A stretch of DNA of 11,637 nucleotides from Pigoraptor vietnamica (taxonomy: Eukaryota > Opisthokonta > Filasterea): contig CALSCQ010002484.1 in the NCBI GenBank assembly GCA_943704525.1, positions 1-11,637 of the forward strand. The letters run 5' to 3'. The notes under the pieces are model-generated. The model saw only the letters and a program-made list of their open reading frames with translations, did not search any database and was not told where the DNA came from. Below are positions 1-8,017 of this stretch, piece after piece; the first letter of the stretch is position 1, and each line of letters starts with the position of its first letter. Made by a program: the position numbers and the translations under genes.

Positions 1-2
1 GG

Positions 3-23
3 CCCCCCCCCCCCCCCCCCCCC
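3..23. repeat. C21 homopolymer
   Basis: An uninterrupted run of 21 C bases lies at the very start of the window (G runs on the minus strand). It may be a genuine mononucleotide tract or an assembly or sequencing artefact, since such runs are hard to size. Confidence 0.9.
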
Positions 24-900
24 GGCACCTTTCCTCGCGCGACGTCGACACTGCTTGCATTTGTTGGTGTGGCATCTGGCCTCTTGCGCACGCGGGCGGA
101 ACCGTCTTGTCGCAGGACGCACCGCCCCTTCGGATAGCCGGCGTGGAAGGATCTTCGATCCATTGTACGGCTTGTGGGCTTGCGTGTAGAAAGCGCCCTT
201 TGTTAGAGGCTGCATTCGCGTCGTCACATCGAGGGCGTTCTCTCCCTTATTGCTTCGCGATACGCTGCCCGCATTCGTCCTCTTTCCCGCACGGCACCCT
301 GCCTATCGCGACGGCCTCTGTGGACGCAAGTTGCACTCGCGCAGAGGAGAGGGTATGTGACACACCGGCTCCTCTCATCTTGCTTGCACGCGCTCATCTC
401 ATCGTGCTTGAGGCATATTTGAAGTGGTGTTGTGCCAGTGACTTTGTACTGCCGTACGGCACTTTGCTGCGTCTGTGTCAGTGCGTGTGGCCGGTGTCTT
501 CAGTGTGGCGAGTTGCTTCTTTCTCTCGCGAGTCACGTCGATGTGTGCCGTGTGGTTCTGTGGATTCGTCCGTTGATGGCAAGGCTGACAGTGCGCATAC
601 TCCCGAGCGAACGCGCCTATCTTGCGCCAGTGCATGCGACTGCAAAGGGACAGCATGACCGGAAGCGCGCGTGAACCCTGTCCGCCCACTCCGCATCCCC
701 TCCCCTTCCCTCCCCTACCCTCCCGCCCCTCCCCAACCACCACTCCCCTCGCCCCCTCTCCCGCGGTGTGCGTGTCCCCCACTGAAACTTGAACACAAAG
801 TCGCCTCGTTGCACATGAACCCTCGCACGTGCTCTGACACACGCTCCGATCTGTCGCCTCGTTTGATTGCAGGTCTGCGGAGTCGCGAGGGCCGCAAGAA
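24..900. other. No recognisable gene; leader or promoter region of the downstream gene
   Basis: I see no RNA gene and no convincing coding sequence here. One frame is open at 107-658, but it has no ATG start, an erratic Cys/Ser/Arg-rich composition and no recognisable motif. A good splice acceptor (TTGATTGCAG, ending at 872) precedes the first coding ATG of the next gene. The leader may therefore contain a 5' UTR intron, with a possible GTGCGT donor at 768, or the gene may have an upstream coding exon that I could not identify. The frame used by the next gene has a stop at 835-837, so without splicing the first usable ATG is at 901. Confidence 0.5.
697..734 (-). other. Tract of eight C-runs; G-quadruplex-prone on the minus strand
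   Basis: Eight runs of three or four C are separated by one or two bases across 38 bp, so the minus strand satisfies the usual G-quadruplex pattern twice over. The tract lies about 170 bp upstream of the ATG at 901, where it could be a promoter element or the pyrimidine tract of a 5' UTR intron. The pattern is seen directly; any role is inferred. Confidence 0.6.
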
Positions 901-1115
901 ATGGCCACGGGAGTGCGACTGAGAGAGGCGGATGCGCGAAAATTGCGAGAAATCGGTACGTTGTGATATGCTCACTGTGCGCGACGCCTCTGTGTGTGTG
1001 TATGTGTGTGTGTCTGTGTTTTTGCCTGTGTGTGCGTGTGCGTGCGTGTGTGTGTGTTTTGTGTGTCTGTGTTTTTGTCTGTGTGTGCGTGTGCGTACGT
1101 GTGTGTGTGTTTTGT

Positions 1116-1158
<43 letters not shown>

Positions 1159-2109
1159 TCTGTGTCTGTGTCTGTGTCTCTGTGTGTGTGCGTATGAGTT
1201 GCTGCATCTGACCGTGCGCCACGCGCAGTCGACGATCCGTTTCGCGACTGCGAGCTCCGCGAGGGAGAAGTATGGGACGTCGCGTCCACGATGCAGGCGA
1301 TGGACGCCGTCTTTGGCGCATCCTTTTGCGCGTGGATCCGCGACGAGTCCAACTTCACCTCTGTTGTCCTTGCACTGCGGAGAATCGTCGACGACTACGA
1401 CCTCCTACGCCTCGCCGAAGGGGTGCTGTGGATAACGCAGACGTGGTCGATATCCGGCGTGGCCGACCTCCTCTTTGCGTGCTTCACGCCATGGTCCAAC
1501 GAGCGCAAGGCCGTCCTCGTGTCCCTCGTCACGGCGTCGTGGTGCCTGTTCCCGGACACGTTCGTCGTCGTGCGGCGATTTGTGGGCGTGCTCTCCCCAC
1601 CGGAAGCGGCGCGTTTCGTTTCGCTCGTCACGGAGGAGTGGGACGCCGTCGCTGTGCACGAGCTGTGCGAGCTGTTGCGGCAAGACCTCGGGTGGTCGCC
1701 GGCGTACCGGAGGGCCTTTTTCACTCGCCTGTTCTTGCAAGGCTCGAGCTGTGCGGTTGCACGCACCCGCGGGGACAGCGAGAAGGCGCCGCGGAGACCG
1801 TCCGCGACGTCGGCGTCGGCATCGTCCGTTGACAGTACGACAGAAGAGGGGAGCACGGCGATGGATGAGAGCGAGTCGTACGACGCAGACTGCTCGAGCG
1901 CAAGCACGGGCAAAGTGGACGTCGGCGTCCAGACAGGCATGCCCGACGGCGGTTCCCTTCAGAGTGGCTCTGCGTGCAGCGTGGGCGGCGGAAAGAGTTC
2001 GTCGCAGGGACTGAGGCGCGCATTCGTGAGCGTTGGAGTGCCCGACAACCCACGATCGACTCGATCATCATCAGTGGGACCTTCGGACAGCCACGTCGAC
2101 GCGAGCTGA
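901..2109 (+). CDS. Hypothetical protein, two exons (901-955 and 1229-2109), helical with serine-rich tail
   Basis: The proposed CDS joins 901-955 to 1229-2109 and gives 311 residues. The donor is CG|GTACGTTG at 956 and the acceptor is CGCGCAG ending at 1228. Joining them fuses ATC-G to TC-GAC in frame, and the joined frame runs on as the long open frame of exon 2 to tandem TGA TGA stops. Residues 1-175 are rich in Leu, Val, Trp and acidic or basic pairs and look like packed alpha helices, possibly a helical repeat. No signal peptide or clear membrane segment is evident. Residues from about 180 to the end are low complexity, dominated by Ser, Thr, Gly and Asp, and probably disordered; the tail contains VDVGVQTG and later FVSVGVPD. 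I do not recognise the family. The start is the first in-frame ATG after the acceptor at 872 and after the in-frame stop at 835; an additional 5' coding exon cannot be excluded. The gene converges on the FBXW5-like gene. Confidence 0.65.
956..1228 (+). other. Intron of the hypothetical gene, TG-rich
   Basis: The boundaries are GTACGT at 956-961 and GCAG ending at 1228. The intron is 273 bp, and most of it (about 991-1192) is an imperfect (TG)n/(TGCG)n microsatellite, which is why all three frames look spuriously open as Val/Cys or Thr/His strings. Removing it restores a single continuous frame across the junction. Confidence 0.7.
1013..1118 (+). repeat. Two tandem copies of a 53-bp unit within a TG microsatellite
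   Basis: Positions 1013-1065 and 1066-1118 are direct tandem copies of a 53-bp unit beginning TCTGTGTTTTTG. They differ at only two sites (GCCTG versus GTCTG, and GCGTGCG versus GCGTACG). Plain TG repeats flank them on both sides. This is a minisatellite-like duplication nested inside an intronic microsatellite. Confidence 0.9.
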
Positions 2110-2406
2110 TGACGCGTTACGGCCCTCATTTTTTTGCGAGTGCGTTGTGTCCTGTTTTTAGTTGGTGTATTTATCCCAAAGCTCATATCGCCGCGTTGAC
2201 TGGTGCGTACGCACGCACACTGTACATACACAATCACACGCAGAGCCACACACGGCTCAAAGTGTGTCTGCGAAAGAGAAAAACCTATCGTGCAACGCAC
2301 GCCAAAGTGAAGTGAATTAGGCGCATCGACGCCGAACAAAATCCTAACACAAACATACTGCGCGCGCGCGCACGCACGCACATGAAGCCCAAATGAGTAC
2401 GAAAAT
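2110..2406. other. Intergenic region between convergent genes (shared 3' UTR space)
   Basis: These 297 bp separate the stop codons of two convergent genes and are visibly less GC-rich than the exons, with T-runs near 2129 and 2154. I see no canonical AATAAA on either strand. An alternating CG/CGCA simple repeat occupies 2361-2382. No gene is seen. Confidence 0.6.
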
Positions 2407-5376
2407 TCAACGCCACACGCGCAGCGTAAAGTCGTCGCTCGCCGTCACAATCATCGACGGGTCAGACGGGTTGCACGCCGCCGCATTCACGACGTCCACG
2501 TGACCCTCCAGGCGCCCGAGGTACGCGCCGTAGTGCCTGTGCCACAGGTGCCCGCAGCCGTCCTCGGCGCCGCTCACGACAATCTCGTCATGCAGACCGC
2601 CGACGCTGACCCATATGATAAAGGGCGCGTCGGCGGGGGTGAACGCGCGGTGGCCGAGCAGCCGCCGCACCATCGTCCGCGTGGCCAGGTCCCACACGTG
2701 GACCTCGATGTTGTCCGATATGAGCGGCATGCCTGGCTCGAGCGCGGGGTCGCCCTGTCCCTCGTTGCGCAGGAAGGGGCGCACGTTCACGAGCAGCTGC
2801 GTGTGGTCCGGCGACAGCGACATGCCGATGATGGGGCCGCACTCCGTAATCACTTCGCAGCCGGCGTTGACGCCCTGCGCCGACTCGGGGGGCGGGGCGC
2901 GATCGCCAGGCAGCGCATCCGGGGCAGCAATCTCCTTCAGCCCAATCCGGTTCAGCTTTTCGCCCGTTTGATATATCAGAAGGAGGCGCCCGTCGTCTCG
3001 CCGCGCGCGCACAGACCCACGACGCCGGGTCGTGGGCGCCGTCGCCACAGACGATCGCGGCTGGTATCCCGCCAGGGCCGGCTCCGTGGCCATCGCACCG
3101 ACCGACTGCGCGCGCGAGCGGCCTGTGAGCAACCCCGAAATGAGCTCGCTGACGTTAAGCGCGTTGATGAGCGTTGACCGAGCACCACGCGACACGGCGC
3201 CGTCGATGGACGACGAGGACGTCGAATTGGAGGACGCAAGCGAACCGCCGCCGCTCCCGTCGCTCTCCGAAAGTGCGGCCAGGTCACCCACGGACGCCCG
3301 GCGCGCACGCCTGATGCGATCGCCTGTGCCCAGGAAGAGAGAACTGGCCATGGCAGCGAGTCGCGAGCCCTCGCGTGCGGGCGCTGACGCAGCGGTCTCC
3401 GTGCTTGGGCCGGCACCCGCGTCGCCGTCAGCACCGCCCGCGCTCGAGTCCGCGGTGCGCTTGGCGGCAGCACGGGCAGCAAGCCGCTCTGCGCGGCGGA
3501 GGTCCGCGACGAGAATGCGCCGCGCACACGAGCCGCGATCGATGGGAACGAGGTCCTGCGGCACGAACGGTATTCTCGTTACACACCGCACTACACTCAA
3601 CGCCACAGCCGACTCAGGAGGCAGATTACGAATGTGTAGGGAGGCGAGGTGTGTGCACGGTTGCGAGTGGCTTGAACGTGACCGTGCAAGAGACTTGAAC
3701 GTCGCCAAGACAACGCACACGCAATGCATGCAGATGTTCGACACTTGCCTTCCGCATGTACGAGAGGTCCTCCTCGGGATCGGAAGAGACCCACCACGTG
3801 TAAATTTCGCTGCTCGTCGAAGCGAGACCTCGGGTGATGGCCGTGACAAAGTGGTTGTCGGGCGCCCACGCACTCATGACGTCAAACGGGAACATATTGA
3901 CGCGGTGGAAGACGACCGCATCGCTCACCTGCGCAATGGCATGTGTCAGAATACAATTTGGCACACAAACGATGCACAGCCGCACAAACACCACAGCACA
4001 CTTGGCGCTGTGGACAAACGTCGCCATCTGCGCCCTCGCTGAAAGAGCTTGCACAAAGCACGTGCGAATCGCAACACACAGCCTCGTTGAATACACAGCC
4101 ACTCCACGCACCCTGCATATGTGGACGGCGCCGTAGTTGTTCGCGTAGTTAGCCGTCGCAATGAGCACCATCGTGTCCTCAGCGTTGAACTCGGCGTATT
4201 CCGTTGGATTGTCAAACGTAATGCGGCGGTGGAGGCGAATCACGATGTTCTCGCGCTGCGCACGCGGCGCCTCAACTCCCCCAGCGCCCTCGTGGGCTTC
4301 GGCTGTTCCCCCGGGAGAAAACGCGGGGACGGTGCGGGGCGGGCTCGAACCCAGGCCGACCGCAATGCCGGTCGTGATGTTGTTGATGGCACCGCGCGCC
4401 ATGCCGCCAATGCCAGCCGCGGCCGATGTGATGGGGTTGCTCGTAATGATGCTCGGAATGGAGGGCATGGGGATGCCTGCGTGTGTGTGTGTACGCGCGT
4501 GTGCGTTTGTGTGTGCATGTGCATGTGCGTGTGCGTTGTGTTTTGTACAGTCGGGAGGTGTGGATGGATGAGCATCAATCATAATAAACGGCAGGCCATG
4601 ATGAGAGCGCTATGATGGCTGGGCGAATAAAGAACAACAACCGCCGGGAAAGGGACCCGCTTCAATGTGAGTGCATGCCCCTAATGTGACCACTGACCAC
4701 ACCGGACGAGTGACTCACCGATGCCGCCCTGCGCCTGCTCCGCCTCCCCGGCGGGCAACACCTCCCACAGTATGGCCATGCGGTCCTTGCTGCACGACGC
4801 CAAGTAGCGCCCGTTGTTCGAGAACGCGACGTGGAGAACTTCGTCCGTGTGCTCTGACAGCGTCTGCGATGGCGCGGGACATCGTCAACACGCAAAGGTA
4901 CGCCAAAAAATTCGCTGTCACCACGAGAGATCAGGATACACAACAACACACCGTCGCAACCGAGGGCAATTGCAAGCACACGAACGCACCTGCACAGTCC
5001 TCCTCGGCAGCGCGCGATGAAGGACGACATACTCGGACTTCCAGCTGCTGGCGTACGCGGGGAGACGCGTGGTACGAGGGTCCAGTTTCCACCGGCGGCA
5101 CGCGAGCGCCTTCCACAGCGACTCGTCGGAACCGATCGCATACCACGTGCGGCACGTGTGCAGCGTCATGCACAGCGCGGGGTGGTCGAGGAACGAGAAG
5201 ATGTGCACAACAACTTCGTCAGGCAGAGAGAGCCAATCGGGGAGCGCCGGCAGCGCCCCATCGGACGCCAGGCTGTCGCGGGACGACCCACGCAGCGAGG
5301 AAAGCGATCGATTCGAGCCCGACTTGCGGCCAAGCGGCGCATCTTGGAACGGATTGAGCGACTGCGAGTGCACCAT
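2407..5376 (-). CDS. FBXW5: FBXW5-like F-box/WD40 protein, five exons
   Basis: Minus-strand exons: 5376-4990, 4863-4719, 4476-4112, 3928-3719, 3555-2407, giving about 751 residues. Phases agree at every junction. Donors are GTGCGT, GTGAGT, GTGCGT and GTGCGT, and all acceptors are CAG. For intron 4 a GC donor (AAG|GCAAGT at 3748) would instead give 741 residues. An in-frame stop at 5421-5419 precedes the ATG. Residues ~50-92 form an F-box (LPDEVVVHIFSFLD, then CRTWY and ESLW). The next exon encodes the first WD40 blade (HTDEVLHVAFSNNGRYLASC). The last ~200 residues match the FBXW5 C-terminal blades in order: GPIIGMSLSPD, a GHRAFTP-like stretch, VVSGAEDGCGHLW, and a final TASDDFTLRVW just before the stop. 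In animals FBXW5 (about 566 aa) is a substrate receptor of SCF and of CUL4-DDB1 ubiquitin ligases, acting on cell-cycle, centriole and signalling proteins. This copy is longer because of a Ser/Arg-rich N-terminus, an Ile/Gly/Ala-rich insert after blade 1, and a Ser-rich, basic insert near residues 385-555. Homology is strong; the exact substrate is unknown. Confidence 0.85.
3929..4111 (-). other. Intron 3 of the FBXW5-like gene, stop-free and a multiple of three
   Basis: The donor is GTGCGT at 4111 and the acceptor is TTGCGCAG ending at 3929; the length is 183 bp (61 codons). The frame stays open through it, so retention would insert 61 Cys-rich residues into a blade where the family has no insertion. 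The matching donor hexamer and loss of WD40 character argue that it is normally removed. Confidence 0.65.
4481..4535. repeat. TG/CG/CATG microsatellite in FBXW5-like intron 2
   Basis: Imperfect (TG)n with TGTGCG and TGCATG variants on the plus strand. It lies inside intron 2 (4718-4477), immediately upstream in sense of the acceptor CACGCAG, where it reads as CA repeats. Confidence 0.85.
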
Positions 5377-5592
5377 GTTGCGTCGGTTGTGATACAGGGG
5401 TGTGAAATCGGCGCAATCTCAAACAGCCCTTTGGAGGAGGCCAGAACAAAGAAGCCGATCCGTGTCCCCGTGCACCCACTGCATGCGCGTGTGTGCGTGT
5501 GTGCGTGTGTGCGTGTGTGTGCGTGTGTGCGGTGGAATGTCCTTCAAAAAGCGCAGCCGCGCAAAGGAGGAATGGTATGCGTCATCCAACCG
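5377..5592 (-). promoter_or_regulatory. Leader or promoter remnant of the FBXW5-like gene, with TG microsatellite
   Basis: These 216 bp lie between the FBXW5-like start codon and the inserted LTR. They contain an in-frame stop (5421-5419) and a TGTGCG microsatellite at 5487-5530 (CA-rich in sense). No TATA box is seen here, so the native promoter either lacks TATA or lies beyond the insertion, now about 6 kb away. This is inference from position. Confidence 0.45.
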
Positions 5593-6153
5593 TGTAAAGC
5601 GCCCGCTCACGTGATGCCGAACAACGACTAAAAATAAACACCACGACCGTAACGGGCAAACTTCACCGAGCCACAGATCTCAGCCGTAGCCGGCTAGATC
5701 AGTGGTGGAAGGGGAGTATGGGGTGCGTGGAAAGGACACGGCGGTACACGAACTCGTAGAGCCTGACTGGCCGCCGTCGTACACCGTCACTACACTCAGG
5801 GAACCGAAGGTCAATTCCGTAAACCAAATTCGATTAAGACAACAAGATTGCGAAATGGTACAAAGGTACGCCACGCACACAGCCGCGCGCCTTATATACA
5901 CATCAGCCGATCCTTTCTGCTGTCACACACACGCGGCGCGCACGCAATGGCTGTCGGCAACTTGCGTTCTCGAAACGTCGCCGCCGCCAACCGCTGTCAA
6001 CTCGTCCGCTCTCGAACGATCGCGCCCAATCTCGTAACCGCGAGTCCCACCGAGCAGGGATTCAAATCGCCGTTACTCTTGCCACCGGTTACCCACAGTC
6101 CAGACTGCACGTCTTGACGCCACGTTGACGTCATCGTCGCCGAGCGCTCTACA
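5593..6153 (-). repeat. 3' LTR (left copy)
   Basis: 561 bp, starting TGTAAAGCGCCC and ending GCGCTCTACA on the plus strand. Read side by side with the copy at 11076-11636 it shows no mismatch or indel. In sense it holds a CRE-like palindrome near its 5' edge and a TATA box in the middle. It lies directly upstream of the FBXW5-like gene in the same orientation. Confidence 0.97.
5891..5898 (-). promoter_or_regulatory. TATA box of the 3' LTR
   Basis: The minus strand reads TATATAAG, 256 bp into the LTR in sense, a normal place for the U3 promoter. Transcription starting 30-60 nt downstream would run towards the FBXW5-like start codon, roughly 460-490 nt away. Confidence 0.7.
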
Positions 6154-6160
6154 CGCCCCC
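6154..6160 (-). other. Candidate polypurine tract
   Basis: Immediately before the 3' LTR the sense strand reads AGGGGCG, the expected place for the plus-strand primer. It is short and interrupted by a C, so it is a weak match, chosen mainly by position. Confidence 0.4.
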
Positions 6161-6193
6161 TAGCGAGACGCGCGCGCTCTGCCGCGAGCCTCG

Positions 6194-6847
6194 CTACTTG
6201 GCCTTCGCGAGGAGACGCTCGACAGTTGACTGGCGGTACCCCGGATCCGTGACAAACTGGTACGCCCGCTTCAGGAGGGCCACCCGGGACGCCTTCGTCG
6301 TCGATGCGCCCGGCTCGTGCGACACCCACGTCGCCAGCTCTACCTCCGACGGTGGCACCCGTATCTCACGGTTATTCGCGCCGCAGTACGCCATCCAACT
6401 GCGGACCGCCGATCCCAGCTGATTCGTCAACTGGCGACCCTTCGTCGTGGAGAGCGCCGCCCGCGTGCGCCGGACATCCTCCGCGCTCGCCGCCGCACTC
6501 CACGGGTGCTGCCATACGAACAGCACGAAGGCTGACCGGCCCGCCGGGCGCTCCAGCCGCTCAGGGCGATCCGCCGCCGCCGGGATCACCATGGGCGCCG
6601 CGCTCGGTGCCTCATCAACCCGCGCCTCTCGCTCCCCCGCCGCCGCCTCCTCCGCGGCCGCCAGCTTGAGGTCGCTAACGTGCTTGACCATGTTCCGGCG
6701 CCCGGCGCGCACGACGTAGTAGTCCGGCTGACCATCCGCGGCCTTCAGCACCTTGCACTCGTCGCTCCAGCGCGCGCCCAACTTGTTCGCCTGGCGATCA
6801 CTTGTGCGCGCGCGCACCCGAACGATATCGCCAGCCACGAACGCCAG
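6194..6847 (-). CDS. Pol C-terminal part: integrase SH3-like end plus a domain resembling a tyrosine-recombinase core-binding domain
   Basis: This segment of 217 residues is in the fourth pol frame and ends in a stop at 6196-6194. The first ~60 residues (VAGDIVRVRART, then NKLGARW and a YYVV strand) resemble the DNA-binding C-terminal module of gypsy integrases (GD-V...KL..RW...Y.V), though the GPY/F motif is not clear. A ~40-residue Ala/Pro/Glu linker follows. The last ~80 residues (6433-6197) contain VRSWMAYCGANN, VPPSEVELATWVS, GASTTKASRVALLKRAY and TVERLLAKAK. That arrangement of W..(F/Y)C, P..~~l~~fl, S..T......i~..h and v...lkg is typical of the SAM-like N-terminal core-binding domain of tyrosine recombinases. 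No catalytic R-HxxR-Y part follows. The join to the upstream integrase needs a +1 shift near 6848. Confidence 0.7.
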   Translation of the reverse strand: MAFVAGDIVRVRARTSDRQANKLGARWSDECKVLKAADGQPDYYVVRAGRRNMVKHVSDLKLAAAEEAAAGEREARVDEAPSAAPMVIPAAADRPERLERPAGRSAFVLFVWQHPWSAAASAEDVRRTRAALSTTKGRQLTNQLGSAVRSWMAYCGANNREIRVPPSEVELATWVSHEPGASTTKASRVALLKRAYQFVTDPGYRQSTVERLLAKAK

Positions 6848-6848
6848 C

Positions 6849-6998
6849 CGCGCGCTGATCCGCCACCACCTTCTGCGCCGCCTGCGCCGCCGTCAATCGC
6901 GCGCGCAGATCCTCCTCGTCGACGAACGCCGACCGCGGCTCCCATCCGATGACTCGATCGATCGGGAGTTGCGGCAACTCGCCGCGCATCAACTCGAA
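6849..6998 (-). pseudogene. Integrase segment between two frame breaks
   Basis: A stretch of 50 codons continues the integrase after its catalytic core: FELMRGELPQLPID, then a helical Ala/Gln-rich stretch ending VVADQRA. It matches the usual Y-G..PFEL...R-P...D region after the DDE core of gypsy integrases. It is in a different frame from both neighbours. It joins the core at the T-run 7000-6997 (one T too many for the PF-EL reading) and the C-terminal part near 6848 (one extra G). Confidence 0.75.
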
Positions 6999-6999
6999 A

Positions 7000-8016
7000 A
7001 GGCGTCTTGCCCGTCGTGGAGTTGACCGTCCGGTTGTACGTGTTCCCTGCCTTCGCCACCGCGACCTCCCAGCGCTCGTCGCGCGCCTGGATGATCTCCT
7101 TGCGCGCCCAGTCGAGGGCCGTCGAGAATGCCCGCTCGATCTGGCCGTTCGACTGGTGGCGATCCGGCGTCGTCGTGTGGCACGCAATCGCCTCGCGACG
7201 ACAAAACTCGACGAACTCGCTGCTCGTGAACTCCGCCGCCGGGTCGTGGTGCAGCCGCACAGGCGTCCCCCACGGGAGGATGTGCAGCCGCAACGCGAGC
7301 GTCACGTCCTCTGTCGCCCGCGTGGCCAAAGGAACCAACCACAAAAACTTCGTCGCCGCGTCCTGTGCGCCCAGGACGTAGCGCGCCCCTCCCGCGCTTC
7401 GCGGCAGGACCAAGATGTCAATCGCCACGCGCGCCATCGGCTTCGTGACGATTGGGAGAGGGCGCAGCGGGACCACCGTCTCACTCTCGCGCGCCCTGCC
7501 CGCCTCGTCGCACACCTTGCACGTCTCGGCGACCATCCGCACGATGTCGCGTACGCCCGTCCAATCTGGATAGCGCGCGCGCACATGCGCCTCCACACGC
7601 GCCGTCCCCGCATGCGACAGCTGCGCGTGGATGATGCGAATGACCCCGATGATGGCCTGTCGACGCGCCTCGTCGTCGACCGCCGCTGAGGGTGGCAGAA
7701 CCGTCTCCGCCCCCAGTTCGCCCGTCGCGCTCGTTCCCGTCGTCTCCGCCTCCCCGACCGCCGCGACGACGCCGACCGCCCTCGGCTCGAGCAGCGCGTC
7801 CCGCGAAGAAGGAAACCGCGACATCACGTCCGCCAACCCCATCTCTGTGCCGGGGATGTGACGGATAATAAAGTTGAAGTGCGCCAGGATCTCCGCCCAA
7901 CGGCGAATCCTGCGCGCCGTCACGCTCGACGAGATCCTGTCAAGACCGCCGAACAGCGTGACGAGCGGCCGGTGATCCGTGAGGATCACGAACGGGTGGC
8001 GCACGCCCGACAGGTA
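7000..8016 (-). pseudogene. Pol: end of RNase H, connection region and integrase catalytic core
   Basis: 339 codons in the third frame. They start with the RNase H strand YLSGVRHPFVILTDHRPL, whose Asp in TDH is a catalytic position, followed by the gypsy-type tether (RRWAEIL, IRHIPGTEMGLADVMSRFP). The integrase zinc finger has H-x4-H (IIHAQLSH) and, 30 residues later, C-x2-C (CKVC). The catalytic triad is visible: Asp in VAIDIL (codon at 7419), Asp in HHDPAAEF (7245) and Glu in NGQIERAF (7137). Exactly 35 residues lie between the second Asp and the Glu, so the core is a standard DD35E integrase with no key residue lost. It is separated from the upstream RNase H part by an in-frame TAG plus one base (8020-8017). 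Confidence 0.88.
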
Positions 8017-8017
8017 G

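Noticed and set aside
107-658. Open frame of 183 codons upstream of the hypothetical gene
   Set aside because: No ATG start, no recognisable motif, odd Cys/Ser/Arg composition, and no frame-consistent join to the downstream exon was found.
867-1211. Val/Cys-rich and Thr/His-rich open frames over the TG repeat, both strands
   Set aside because: They are translations of a dinucleotide repeat inside an intron.
3032-4042. 336-codon plus-strand open frame over the FBXW5-like gene
   Set aside because: It overlaps recognisable WD40 and Ser-rich coding on the other strand, crosses two introns of that gene, and has no motif of its own.
5487-5530. CRISPR-like or regulatory repeat array
   Set aside because: It is a simple TGTGCG microsatellite with no spacers, in eukaryotic intergenic DNA.
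5680-6037. Open frames within the LTRs (73 codons minus, 111 codons plus; repeated in the right LTR)
   Set aside because: They are duplicated only because the LTRs are. The minus-strand ATG overlaps the TATA box and so would precede the transcript start; neither shows motifs.
6194-6847. Chromodomain at the integrase C-terminus
   Set aside because: No aromatic-cage pattern or typical Y-x-V-E-x-I-L motif; the tail fits a recombinase-type SAM-like domain better.
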